Source: Brachybacterium paraconglomeratum (GTDB lineage: Bacteria > Actinomycetota > Actinomycetes > Actinomycetales > Dermabacteraceae). Taken from it: DNA of 64,000 nucleotides. Positions 57,105 through 64,000 of the stretch are shown here, piece after piece. The stretch is taken from positions 1-64,000 of the forward strand of contig NZ_ML133855.1 in assembly GCF_003994255.1 (NCBI RefSeq), written 5' to 3'. Positions within the stretch are counted from its first letter, which is position 1. Each line of letters begins with the position of its first letter. The notes under the pieces were generated by a model, which saw nothing but the letters and a program-made list of their open reading frames with translations, had not been told where the DNA came from and did not search any database. A program made the position numbers and the translations under genes.

Positions 57105-57929
57105 ATGAGGATCTCCGCCCTCTCCGCCCGCACCGAGGTGCCGATCGGCACGATCAAGTTCTACCTGCGCGAAGGCCTGCTCGCGCCGGGGCGGCAGACC
57201 TCCCGCACCACCGCCGAGTACGACGAGTCGCACGTCGAGCGGATCCGCCTCGTGCGCGCCCTGACCGATGCCGGGGGGCTGGGCATCGCGGCGGTGCGCC
57301 GCATCGTCGAGGTGCTCGACGCGCCCGGGCCCGCCCGCCTCGACCTGCTCGCCACTGCGCAGCACGCGCTGCTCGCCGACGAGCCGGCGCCGTCCGTGGC
57401 GACAGCGCCGATCGTGTCGAGCGTGTCGGCGGGGAAGGGTGTCGACGCCGCGCAAGGGGCCGACGCCGGGCAGGGCCCCGATGGTTCCGAGGGCACGCAG
57501 GGTGCCGACGGCTCCGAAGGGGCGCAGGGTGCAGAGGATGCGCAGGGCGCTGACGACTCCGAGGTCTCGGAGCCGGTCGACGGCACCTCGCCGGCCCGCG
57601 AGTGGCTCTCCCGACGCGGCTGGCACACGTACGGGGACGACCTCCTGGTCGCCCGGCTCGAACGGGTCTGGGCGGCCTGTGAGGCGGCGGGGATCCAGCT
57701 CGACGACGAGCTGATGGACGGCTACGCCGAGGCGCTCGAGCAGGTCGCACGCCTGGACGTCGACACCGTCCCCGGGGACCCCGACGAGGCCGTGCGCCGC
57801 GTGGTCGTCGGCACCGTGATGCTCGAGCCGGTGCTGCTCACCCTGCGCCTGCTCGCCCAGCGCGAGCTCTCCGTGCGTCGCGCGGAGACCGTCGACGGGG
57901 GCCGGCTCCGGACCGACCTTCGACGATGA
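57105..57929 (+). CDS. MerR-family transcriptional regulator with acidic repeat linker
   Basis: 274 residues; AAGGGG lies before the ATG. The winged helix-turn-helix is MRISALSARTEVPIGTIKFY with LREGLLAPGRQTSRTTAEYD, typical of MerR. Residues about 118-160 are a Gly/Ala/Asp/Gln linker of imperfect repeats (QGADAGQ, EGTQGADGSEG, QGAEDAQGADDSE). The C-terminal part (about 165-274) is helical with no cysteine metal site, so it is not a metal sensor. It is longer than most MerR proteins of this branch (about 210-230) because of the linker. It probably regulates the divergent DUF4188 gene. Confidence 0.86.
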   Translation: MRISALSARTEVPIGTIKFYLREGLLAPGRQTSRTTAEYDESHVERIRLVRALTDAGGLGIAAVRRIVEVLDAPGPARLDLLATAQHALLADEPAPSVATAPIVSSVSAGKGVDAAQGADAGQGPDGSEGTQGADGSEGAQGAEDAQGADDSEVSEPVDGTSPAREWLSRRGWHTYGDDLLVARLERVWAACEAAGIQLDDELMDGYAEALEQVARLDVDTVPGDPDEAVRRVVVGTVMLEPVLLTLRLLAQRELSVRRAETVDGGRLRTDLRR

Positions 57930-57971
57930 GCGCCGCCCCGTCCCGAGCGGCTCAGTGGCCGCCCCGGCGGT

Positions 57972-58298
57972 TCAGTACGGCGTCGTGGGCGGCGCCCCGG
58001 GCGGAGGCTCCGGCGGTGGGGGCTGGTCGGGCTGGGGGAGCGGCTCCGGCGGCGGCTCCGGCGACGGCTCGGGCGGTCGCCCGGGGATCGGGGCCGGCGG
58101 GTCCGAGGGCGGCGCTCCCGGCGGCTCGGTGGGAGGCGCGGTCGGCGGCTCCGTGGGCGGCTTCCCGGGCGGGGTCATCGGCGGCTCGCTGGGCGGCGGC
58201 AGGCTGCCGCCGGACGGCGCGGACGCGAGCGAGCCGCTCGGCGCGTGCTCGGCATCAGGGAGGCCGACCGAGCGGTCCTCGATCGGGCGGCGGGTCAT
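57972..58298 (-). CDS. Proline-rich small protein coupled to DUF779
   Basis: 108 residues from an ATG that overlaps the DUF779 stop (ATGA). After about 30 ordinary residues the sequence becomes almost only Pro with Glu, Thr, Ala and Gly (PPTEPPTAPPTEPPGAPP and similar), which would form an extended polyproline chain. There is no signal peptide. The overlap and correct strand support translation; the low complexity also allows an alternative reading on the other strand, which has no start signal. If real it may be a flexible partner or tail protein. Function unknown. Confidence 0.5.
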   Translation of the reverse strand: MTRRPIEDRSVGLPDAEHAPSGSLASAPSGGSLPPPSEPPMTPPGKPPTEPPTAPPTEPPGAPPSDPPAPIPGRPPEPSPEPPPEPLPQPDQPPPPEPPPGAPPTTPY

Positions 58299-58807
58299 CG
58301 CGGACCGGTTCCCGGGATCTCGACCGGCACCCGGTCCTCGAGCATCCGCGAGCGGGTGAGGAACCGCTTCCCGTCGGGCGTCTCGAGGCTGAAGCCGCCG
58401 CCGCGCCCGTCGACCAGGTCGATCGTCAGGTGCGTGTGGCGCCAGTAGGCGAACTGCTCGCGGCTCATCCAGAAGTCCAGCGGGCTGGTGGTGCCGCCCG
58501 GCAGGGGCACCTCGACGTGGCCCATCCGCACATCGGCGTCGCCCGTGATGAAGTCGCCCTCGGGGTAGCACATGGGGGAGGAGCCGTCGCAGCAGCCGCC
58601 GGACTGGTGGAACATCAGCGGGCCGTTGCGGTCGATGAGCCGCTGGATCTGTGCGACCGCCGCGGACGTGAAGGCGACGCGGGAGAAGTCCTCGCCCTCG
58701 ACCGTCGGCTCCATCTCCAGGACGTCGTCGGCCTCGGTCGGCTCCGGCAGCGGGGGTGCCGGCGGCTGCCCGGGCTGCGGTGCGGGAGTGGTGGAGGTGT
58801 CGGTCAT
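58295..58807 (-). CDS. DUF779 domain protein
   Basis: 170 residues from the ATG at 58807 (GAAGGAGAG upstream). DUF779 is recognised by FHQSGGCCDGSSPMCYP near residue 67 and the following GHVEVPLPGG and FWMSREQFAYWRHTHLTIDL. The Cys-Cys and Cys residues look like a metal site. DUF779 genes usually accompany aldehyde dehydrogenase genes; none is in this window. The first 45 residues are a Pro/Glu-rich extension not part of the domain. It is divergent from an aldo/keto reductase, a weak hint at carbonyl metabolism. Confidence 0.88.
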   Translation of the reverse strand: MTDTSTTPAPQPGQPPAPPLPEPTEADDVLEMEPTVEGEDFSRVAFTSAAVAQIQRLIDRNGPLMFHQSGGCCDGSSPMCYPEGDFITGDADVRMGHVEVPLPGGTTSPLDFWMSREQFAYWRHTHLTIDLVDGRGGGFSLETPDGKRFLTRSRMLEDRVPVEIPGTGPR

Positions 58808-58974
58808 CGGGCTCTCCTTCCAGCGCGGCCGACGGCGGGGCCGGCCGGGTGCGCGGCGGCGATCATCGGCCTCTGCGTCACGGGGGCCCGGACGGCGGGT
58901 GCGACGGCCGACGTCGGCCGATGTGACGCGGGCCACCAGGATAGACCCGTGCCGGCGGACATAGGGTTGGGCAC

Positions 58975-59979
58975 ATGGAACATCGCCACCTCGGCCGCTC
59001 CGGCCTCAAGATCAGCGAGATCATCTACGGCAACTGGCTCACCCATGCCTCGCAGGTCGAGGACGACCGCGCCCGTGCCTGCGTCCGCGCCGCGCTCGAC
59101 GCCGGCATCTCCACCTTCGACACCGCCGACACCTACGCCAACACCGCCGCGGAGGTAGTGCTCGGCGAGGCGCTGAAGGGCGAGCGCCGCGAGTCGCTCG
59201 AGATCTTCACCAAGGTGTACTTCCCCACCGGCCCGAAGGGGCACAACGACACCGGCCTCTCGCGCAAGCACATCCGCGAGTCGATCGACGGCTCGCTGCG
59301 CCGCCTGGGCACCGACTACGTCGACCTCTACCAGGCCCACCGCTACGACTACGCGACGCCGCTCGAGGAGACGATGCAGGCCTTCGCCGACGTCGTCCAC
59401 TCCGGCAAGGCCCTGTACATCGGCGTCTCCGAGTGGAACGCGGACCAGCTGCGCGCCGGCCACCAGCTCGCCCGCGAGCTCGGCATCCAGCTCGTCTCCA
59501 ACCAGCCGCAGTACTCGATGCTGTGGCGGGTCATCGAGGAGCGCGTCGTGCCGACCTCGCGCGAGCTGGGGATCTCCCAGATCGTCTGGTCGCCGGTCGC
59601 GCAGGGCATCCTCACCGGCAAGTACAAGCCCGGGGCCGAGGCGCCCGAGGGCTCGCGCGCCCGCGACGAGAAGGGCGGCGCCGACATGATCAAGCGCTTC
59701 CTGAACGACGAGGTGCTCACCGCCGTGCAGGGTCTGCTGCCGATCGCGGAGGGGCTGGGGCTGACCCCAGCGCAGCTCGCGATCGCCTGGGTGCTCAGCA
59801 ACGACAACGTGGCCGGCGCGATCATCGGCGCCTCCCGCCCCGAGCAGGTCACCGAGAACGTCAAGGCCGCCGGGGTCACCCTCGACGCCGACGTGAAGGC
59901 TCGCATCGACGAGGTGCTCGGCGCCCTGCCCGAGACCGACGCGACGAAGACCCAGTCCCCGGCGCACCGCCTGGCCTGA
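58975..59979 (+). CDS. Aldo/keto reductase (potassium channel beta-subunit-like branch)
   Basis: 334 residues. The AKR tetrad can be traced: Asp in GISTFDTADTYAN near 43, Tyr following, Lys in EIFTKVYFPTG near 80 and His in LYQAHRYD near 123. NADPH-binding blocks near the C-terminus include IVWSPVAQGILTGKYKPG and AGAIIGASRPEQVTENVKA. It reduces aldehydes or ketones with NADPH in the cytoplasm. TAGGGT ends seven bases before the ATG and no ribosome binding site is present, so the message is probably leaderless. Short tandem repeats start two bases after its stop. Confidence 0.93.
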   Translation: MEHRHLGRSGLKISEIIYGNWLTHASQVEDDRARACVRAALDAGISTFDTADTYANTAAEVVLGEALKGERRESLEIFTKVYFPTGPKGHNDTGLSRKHIRESIDGSLRRLGTDYVDLYQAHRYDYATPLEETMQAFADVVHSGKALYIGVSEWNADQLRAGHQLARELGIQLVSNQPQYSMLWRVIEERVVPTSRELGISQIVWSPVAQGILTGKYKPGAEAPEGSRARDEKGGADMIKRFLNDEVLTAVQGLLPIAEGLGLTPAQLAIAWVLSNDNVAGAIIGASRPEQVTENVKAAGVTLDADVKARIDEVLGALPETDATKTQSPAHRLA

Positions 59980-59981
59980 GG

Positions 59982-60110
59982 GTCCGGCCACGAGGCCTGG
60001 CTCGACCGCCTGGCTCGGAAGTCCGGCCACGAGGCCTGGCTCGGAAGTCCGGCCACGAGGCCTGGCTCGACCGCCTGGCTCGGGAGTCTGGCCACAAGGG
60101 CTGGCCTGAC
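59982..60110 (+). repeat. Four tandem repeat units after the aldo/keto reductase
   Basis: Units of 39, 26, 39 and 25 bases, each opening GTCCGGCCACGAGGCCTGG (the last diverged). The long units contain an extra CGACCGCCTGGCT. They lie between the stop codon and a terminator hairpin and are not within a supported gene. Confidence 0.75.
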
Positions 60111-60121
60111 GACCCGCCGCG

Positions 60122-60174
60122 CACAGCGGAATGCCCCGCCCCCGAGGATCTCGGGGGCGGGGCATTCCGCTGTG
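60122..60174. terminator. Bidirectional terminator with perfect 25-pair stem
   Basis: Arms open with CACAGCGGAATGCCCC and are perfectly complementary over 25 bases around GAT. It lies between the convergent aldo/keto reductase and symporter genes, the right place to stop both transcripts. Confidence 0.75.
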
Positions 60175-60207
60175 GTCCTGCTGTTGTCGCTGTCGCGACG
60201 TGGCCTG

Positions 60208-61785
60208 TCAGGGGCGCGGCGGGGGAGTGATCGGGTTCTCGCCGGTCTCGGCGGCGAGCTCCTCGCCGGTCTGGCCCTGGCGGACCTTCCCGTCGGCCCG
60301 CAGCTCCCAGAACTCGGCGTTCGCGATCCCGAGGGGTCGTGGATCGAACTCCGGATCCTTGCCGGCCTTCTTCTGCGCCCGGTAGTCCTTCAGCGCCTTC
60401 AGCGCGGGGACCTGGAGCAGGAGGATGCCGACGATGTTCAGCCAGGCCATCGAGCCCACGCCGATGTCGCCCAGGCCCCAGGCGGAGCCGGCGGTGTTGA
60501 TCGCGCCGTACGCCACCGAGACCAGCAGCACGCCCTGCAGCAGGCGCAGCAGGCCGCGGCGCACCACGCCGTTCTTGATCTTGCGGGTGAGGTAGGAGAG
60601 GTTCACCTCGGCCATGTAGTAGTAGGCCACGATCGTGGTGAAGGCGAAGAACGTCAGTGCGATCGCCACGAAACTGGAGCCCAGGCCGATGCCGGGGGCG
60701 AGGGTGTCGAAGCCGTTCTGCACGAAGCCGGGGCCGGGCTCCACGTCGGTGCCGATGGCGCCGGTGTAGAGGGTCGGGCCGGGGAACGTCTCGTTCTCGA
60801 ACACCGAGTACATGTCCGTCGAGATGATGATGAACGCGGTGGCGGTGCACACGAACAGGGTGTCGATGTACACCGAGAACGCCTGCACCAGGCCCTGCTT
60901 GACGGGGTGCGAGACCTCGGCGGCCGCGGCGTGGTGGGGGCCGGTGCCCTGACCGGCCTCGTTGGAGTAGATGCCGCGCTGCACGCCCCACTTGATGGCG
61001 AGGCCGATGATCGCGCCGTACACCGCGTTGGCGCCGAAGGCGCTGGAGAAGATCTGGCCGAACACGTGGGGGATCTGGTCGAAGTTCACGAAGAACACGG
61101 CCAGCGCCGCGATGATGTACAGGATCGCCATAGGCGGCACCACGAACGCGGCGAAGGCGGCGATGCGCTTCACGCCGCCGATCACGATGAAGGCCAGCAC
61201 GATCACCAGCAGGATCGCGACGCCCCAGGTGGGGAAGCCCCAGGCGAGGTTGATCGCGGAGGCCATGCCGTTGGCCTGCACGCCGGGGAGGAAGAAGCTC
61301 ATCGCCATCACGGTGACGGCGGCGAACAGGATGCCGTACACGAGGGAGAGGGCCTTGGCCTTGTGGCTGTAGGCCTTCTCGAAGTAGTAGGCCGGGCCGC
61401 CGCGGTACTCGCCGGTGTCCGGATCCTTCTCCTTGTAGATCTGGCCGAGGGTGGACTCGATGAAGGAGGTGGCGGCACCGAGGAAGGCGACCGTCCACAT
61501 CCAGAACACGGCGCCGGGGCCGCCGAAGGCGATGGCGGTGGCGACACCGCCGATGTTGCCCATGCCCACGCGGTTGGCGAGCGACATCATCAGCGACTGG
61601 AACGACGACGTGCCGTCGGTGGACTTCTCGCCGCCGAACAGCTGCTTGACCATGTCCGGCAGGCCGGAGACCTGGACGAACTTCGTGCGGATCGAGAAGT
61701 AGAGGCCGGCGAGCAGGCACAGCCCGACCAGCGGGAGCGCCCAGACGACGCCGTTGACGGCGTCGATCATGTCGGCGAAGGTCAT
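60208..61785 (-). CDS. Sodium:alanine symporter, AGCS family
   Basis: 525 residues from the ATG at 61785 (AGGAGG upstream), about eleven membrane segments. Family blocks: NRVGMGNIGGVATAIAFGGP near 71, FIESTLGQIYKEKDPDTGEY near 108, GGPAYYFEKA after it, and IYSNEAGQGTGPHHAAAA near 280. It couples sodium entry to alanine or glycine uptake. The last 60 residues are a charged cytoplasmic tail. A CRP-type site (61839-61854) lies in the leader or promoter, suggesting cAMP-linked control. Confidence 0.94.
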   Translation of the reverse strand: MTFADMIDAVNGVVWALPLVGLCLLAGLYFSIRTKFVQVSGLPDMVKQLFGGEKSTDGTSSFQSLMMSLANRVGMGNIGGVATAIAFGGPGAVFWMWTVAFLGAATSFIESTLGQIYKEKDPDTGEYRGGPAYYFEKAYSHKAKALSLVYGILFAAVTVMAMSFFLPGVQANGMASAINLAWGFPTWGVAILLVIVLAFIVIGGVKRIAAFAAFVVPPMAILYIIAALAVFFVNFDQIPHVFGQIFSSAFGANAVYGAIIGLAIKWGVQRGIYSNEAGQGTGPHHAAAAEVSHPVKQGLVQAFSVYIDTLFVCTATAFIIISTDMYSVFENETFPGPTLYTGAIGTDVEPGPGFVQNGFDTLAPGIGLGSSFVAIALTFFAFTTIVAYYYMAEVNLSYLTRKIKNGVVRRGLLRLLQGVLLVSVAYGAINTAGSAWGLGDIGVGSMAWLNIVGILLLQVPALKALKDYRAQKKAGKDPEFDPRPLGIANAEFWELRADGKVRQGQTGEELAAETGENPITPPPRP

Positions 61786-61838
61786 GAATGCCTCCTGGGG
61801 GGAATGGGGACGCGACGGCGACAGCGGCGTCGCGGTCC

Positions 61839-61854
61839 GGTGACGTGGGTCACC
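61839..61854. promoter_or_regulatory. CRP/GlxR-type site upstream of the AGCS gene
   Basis: GGTGACGTGGGTCACC contains GTGA-N6-TCAC, the core of CRP/GlxR sites, in a perfect palindrome with a four-base centre. On the minus strand a TAAGTT (61869-61874) could be the -10, placing the site just downstream of it, consistent with repression. Confidence 0.45.
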
Positions 61855-62038
61855 GAGGGTGTGGGGAGAACTTACCCGACGACGTCTCACTGTTCGGACT
61901 GTTCTGGAGCGTGTTGCGTTCTCGTGACCTAGCGGCTCGCAGAGGGGACGCTCGTCGCGTCGACCGTCGGCGCCGTATGTGGGCTGTCTCGCCCCTGCCC
62001 CGTGCAGGCTCCGCCGCGCAGACCCGTTACACTCGTGG

Positions 62039-62127
62039 TGACCCCTCGTGCGGTGTCATCTTGCTGAACTCCCCCAGGGCTTGACGGCAGCAAGGGCAGG
62101 TGAGCTCTGGCAGGTGCGCGAGGGGTC
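62039..62127 (+). ncRNA. ffs: Small signal recognition particle RNA (4.5S type)
   Basis: The ends GACCCCTCG and CGAGGGGTC pair to close a single long hairpin. The apical domain has CAGG-GCT-TGAC-GGC-AGCAAGG, the SRP symmetric and asymmetric loop sequence around the tetraloop; the loop is UGAC (URRC class) rather than GGAA. TACACT at 62028-62033 is a good -10 placing +1 near 62040. It binds Ffh to target membrane proteins. The end positions are accurate to a few bases. Confidence 0.85.
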
Positions 62128-62368
62128 GCTTCATGTCCGGACGCAGGAGGTCCGACGGCCGGCGGCCTCGCAGGTGCGGCCATCGACGGGGCGCCTCCGG
62201 CCGACGAACGTGCCCCCGCCGAGCCCTGCGACCCCCGCCGCCGACGGGGGATCTCCCCACCTCGGTCGGGCGGTCCTCCCCGTACCGGCGCCCCGGGCGC
62301 GATCCCTAGCGTGGAGTGCGATGCGGAGCCCGCCCCGGGACCCGCGCATCCCTCTCCAGGAGCGCACG

Positions 62369-63229
62369 ATGTCGACGCCCCCGGCAGTCGCCCAGCCCGT
62401 CCTCGCCCCCGCCCCCTCTCTGCGCCGCGTGCTCGCCTTCCTCGGCATTGCGCTCGCCGTCTCGACCGCCCTGTCCCTGCCCTTCGCGTTCGGGGCCCTG
62501 CCGCCGGCGGCCGTCGGCCTCGCCGTGCCGCTCGCGCAGCTCTCCCCGCTGCTGGCCGCGCTGCTGGTGCGTAGGCGCGGAGCGCCGTGGTGGCGCGCCC
62601 TCGCGCTCGCCGTCCCGTCCTGGCGGGCGCTCGGGGTCGCCGCCCTCGCCGCGATCGCCGCGTTCGTCGCGGTGCCGCTGGCCAGGGTGCTGATCGGGCT
62701 CGGCGCCGGGGCGCCTCCGTCGGCCGATGCCCTCCCGCTGTCGTCCCTGCTGCTCGCCGTGCCGGCCGTGCTGGTGATGCAGTCGCTGTTCGCGATCGGC
62801 GAGGAGGCAGGGTGGCGAGGCTGGCTGCACGGAGAGCTACGCCCGCTCGGGTTCTGGCCGATGTCCCTGCTCATCGGGGCGATGTGGGCGGTGTGGCATG
62901 CGCCGATCGTGCTCGCCCTCGGCCTCGCGCCGCGCGAGGCCGTGACCTATCTCGGCACCATCGTCGCCGTCGCACCGCTGCTGTCCGCGCTGCGCGAGGT
63001 CTCCGGCACCGCCTGGGCGGCCGTGCTCGGCCACGGTCTGCTCAACAGTGCCCGTGTCGCGATCGAGCAGAACGTGCTCGGCCCGCTCGAGCCCGGGACC
63101 GCCTGGCTGCTGGATCTGAGCTCGTGGGCGCTGTGGCTCGCGGTCGCCGCGGTCGTGCTGCACCTCGGCGGCAGGCGCCGCGCGACGACGCCCGGAGCGG
63201 TGTCCGGGGCCGCCCTGCCGGTGCGGTGA
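62369..63229 (+). CDS. CPBP family intramembrane metalloprotease (Abi domain)
   Basis: 286 residues, about eight membrane segments. The glutamate motif is FAIGEEAGWRGWLHGEL near 145 (EExxxR), followed by MWAVWHAPIVLALG near 175 and GHGLLNSARVAIEQN near 223, the three conserved CPBP blocks. AGGAG lies eight bases before the ATG; longer frames run through the SRP RNA and are rejected. Its substrate is unknown; CPBP proteins process prenylated or secreted peptides and some give bacteriocin immunity. Confidence 0.9.
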   Translation: MSTPPAVAQPVLAPAPSLRRVLAFLGIALAVSTALSLPFAFGALPPAAVGLAVPLAQLSPLLAALLVRRRGAPWWRALALAVPSWRALGVAALAAIAAFVAVPLARVLIGLGAGAPPSADALPLSSLLLAVPAVLVMQSLFAIGEEAGWRGWLHGELRPLGFWPMSLLIGAMWAVWHAPIVLALGLAPREAVTYLGTIVAVAPLLSALREVSGTAWAAVLGHGLLNSARVAIEQNVLGPLEPGTAWLLDLSSWALWLAVAAVVLHLGGRRRATTPGAVSGAALPVR

Positions 63230-63244
63230 GCCCCGGGCGCCCGC

Positions 63245-64000
63245 TCACAGATGCTCGGCCGGGAGCTCCTCCAGGGTGCTCGCCCGCTCCTCCACCGTCG
63301 GCTCCGAGGGGGTCGCGGCCCGGGGATCGCCGAGCGCGGCGTTGACCAGCGCGGCGAGGACCACGAACGCCGCCGCTCCCGTCGGCAGCCACATCGCGGC
63401 CTCGGCCCCGACGCCGTCCGCGACCGCGCCGGTCAGCGCCGAGGTTGCGGACTGGCCGACGATCGTGGCCGAGCCGAGCATCGACATCAGCGTCGCCGAG
63501 CGGCCCTGCGGGGCACGGTCCGCGGCGAGGCTGTAGATCGTCACGATCGTCGGCCCGATCCCGATGCCCGCCACGGCCATCGCCCCGACCAGGCCCCACA
63601 GTCCGCCGGCGAGCCCGAAGGCGATCATCGAGGCCAGCATCAGCACGGAGAACAACAACCAGCGGTGGGAGCGGCGGAACCTCTCCGGGAACAGCGAGAT
63701 CGACAGCGCCAGGATCGTCGAGCCGACGCCCATCACCCCGTACACCAGGCCGGCGGAGTCGCCTGCACCGCGGGTGTCGAGGAAGGCCGTCAGCGAGGTC
63801 AGCACTGTGCCGAAGAACAGGCCGACTCCGAGCGCCCCGGCGACCAGCACGAGCACCCGCGCGGTGCGGAGCTCGGCGGCGGGCGCCTGCTCGGTCGGCG
63901 ACTCGCTGCTGGGCGCGGAGGCGCGCGCGGTGGGATGCAGCGCGAAGGCGGTGACGAACACCAGGGTCAGCAGGGCCGCGCCGATCATCGGCGCGGCCGG
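63245..64000 (-). CDS. MFS transporter, C-terminal part (runs off the right edge)
   Basis: About 250 residues are visible and the frame stays open to the window edge, so the N-terminal half is missing. Six membrane segments follow a loop near ARASAPSSESPTEQAPAAEL; LFFGTVLTSLTAFLDTRGAG and GLVYGVMGVGSTILALSISL begin the second half of an MFS fold, with LFPERFRRSHRWLLFSVLML as the conserved inner loop. The C-terminal tail is acidic. It is convergent with the CPBP gene, 15 bases apart. Family branch and substrate cannot be given from this half. Confidence 0.82.
   Translation of the reverse strand, partial: PAAPMIGAALLTLVFVTAFALHPTARASAPSSESPTEQAPAAELRTARVLVLVAGALGVGLFFGTVLTSLTAFLDTRGAGDSAGLVYGVMGVGSTILALSISLFPERFRRSHRWLLFSVLMLASMIAFGLAGGLWGLVGAMAVAGIGIGPTIVTIYSLAADRAPQGRSATLMSMLGSATIVGQSATSALTGAVADGVGAEAAMWLPTGAAAFVVLAALVNAALGDPRAATPSEPTVEERASTLEELPAEHL

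Noticed and set aside
59982..60110. CRISPR array
   Set aside because: Units are directly adjacent with no unique spacers, alternate in length, and no cas genes are near.
60122..60174. Inclusion of the 25-pair hairpin in the long palindrome family
   Set aside because: It lacks the TATG...CAT centre and both arm classes, and its place between convergent genes is fully explained by termination.
61786..62038. Riboswitch in the symporter leader
   Set aside because: Only a CRP-like palindrome and a possible -10 are visible; no conserved aptamer core was found.

Overview
The window is chromosomal DNA from a very GC-rich actinobacterium. High third-position GC throughout, Shine-Dalgarno sites of the GGAGG type mixed with leaderless starts, CE1758/CE1759-type flavin enzymes, an Rv2578c-type radical SAM protein with an actinobacterial SOS box, and heterodimeric ABC exporters all fit Micrococcales. 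A Brachybacterium-like (Dermabacteraceae) host is my inference, not proven by any marker here. About 55 protein genes, one tRNA (Ser-GGA) and the small SRP RNA can be supported.

Left end (1-5570): the 3' part of an RHS-repeat polymorphic toxin with a GIY-YIG nuclease tip, its probable DUF4240 immunity gene, then 1.2 kb of decayed sequence. 5571-9600: a hypothetical protein, a TIM-barrel isomerase, a small TUDOR-like protein, a small membrane protein and a secreted lipoprotein. 9788-18263: a catabolic locus. The forward operon encodes a Gfo/Idh/MocA oxidoreductase, a DUF993 aldolase-like protein and a sugar isomerase. The reverse operon encodes a second isomerase, a 2-hydroxyacid dehydrogenase and then a LacI regulator. 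Both operons carry the same 13-base operator, GGAAAGCGGTTGC, so they probably form one local regulon. A Bcr/CflA-type MFS gene sits between them.

18378-24637: a YCII-like protein, an FMN reductase/LLM monooxygenase pair, an S9 peptidase and a radical SAM gene whose leaderless promoter is overlaid by a perfect LexA box. 24780-27845: two tandem membrane-anchored relatives of the YpfJ neutral zinc peptidases that have lost HEXXH, then tRNA-Ser. 27969-34717: a LacI regulator divergent from an operon that joins a double-HAD phosphatase fusion to a complete ECF transporter (S, fused A-A', T). 34937-42882: MetS/MetP amino acid uptake, an ascorbate-type PTS (IIC and IIA-IIB) and an AbgB/AbgT-like pair.

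43239-50555: a PNPOx-like flavoprotein, a GNAT acetyltransferase, a Tat-exported C39-like protein, LrgA/LrgB and a heterodimeric ABC exporter with one degenerate ATP site behind a palindromic operator. 50829-64000: an FAD monooxygenase, a membrane protein with a two-component system, a DHFR-like reductase, a DUF4188 protein divergent from a MerR regulator, a DUF779 gene coupled to a proline-rich small gene, an aldo/keto reductase, an AGCS symporter, the SRP RNA, a CPBP protease and the C-terminal part of an MFS transporter that runs off the right edge.

Features that ordinary annotation would miss: a family of 56-64 base intergenic palindromes in at least six places, several with loop-proximal TATG...CAT; at least nine genes with a -10-like hexamer 5-8 bases before the start codon; the shared catabolic operator; the SOS promoter; and the pseudo-peptidase pair.
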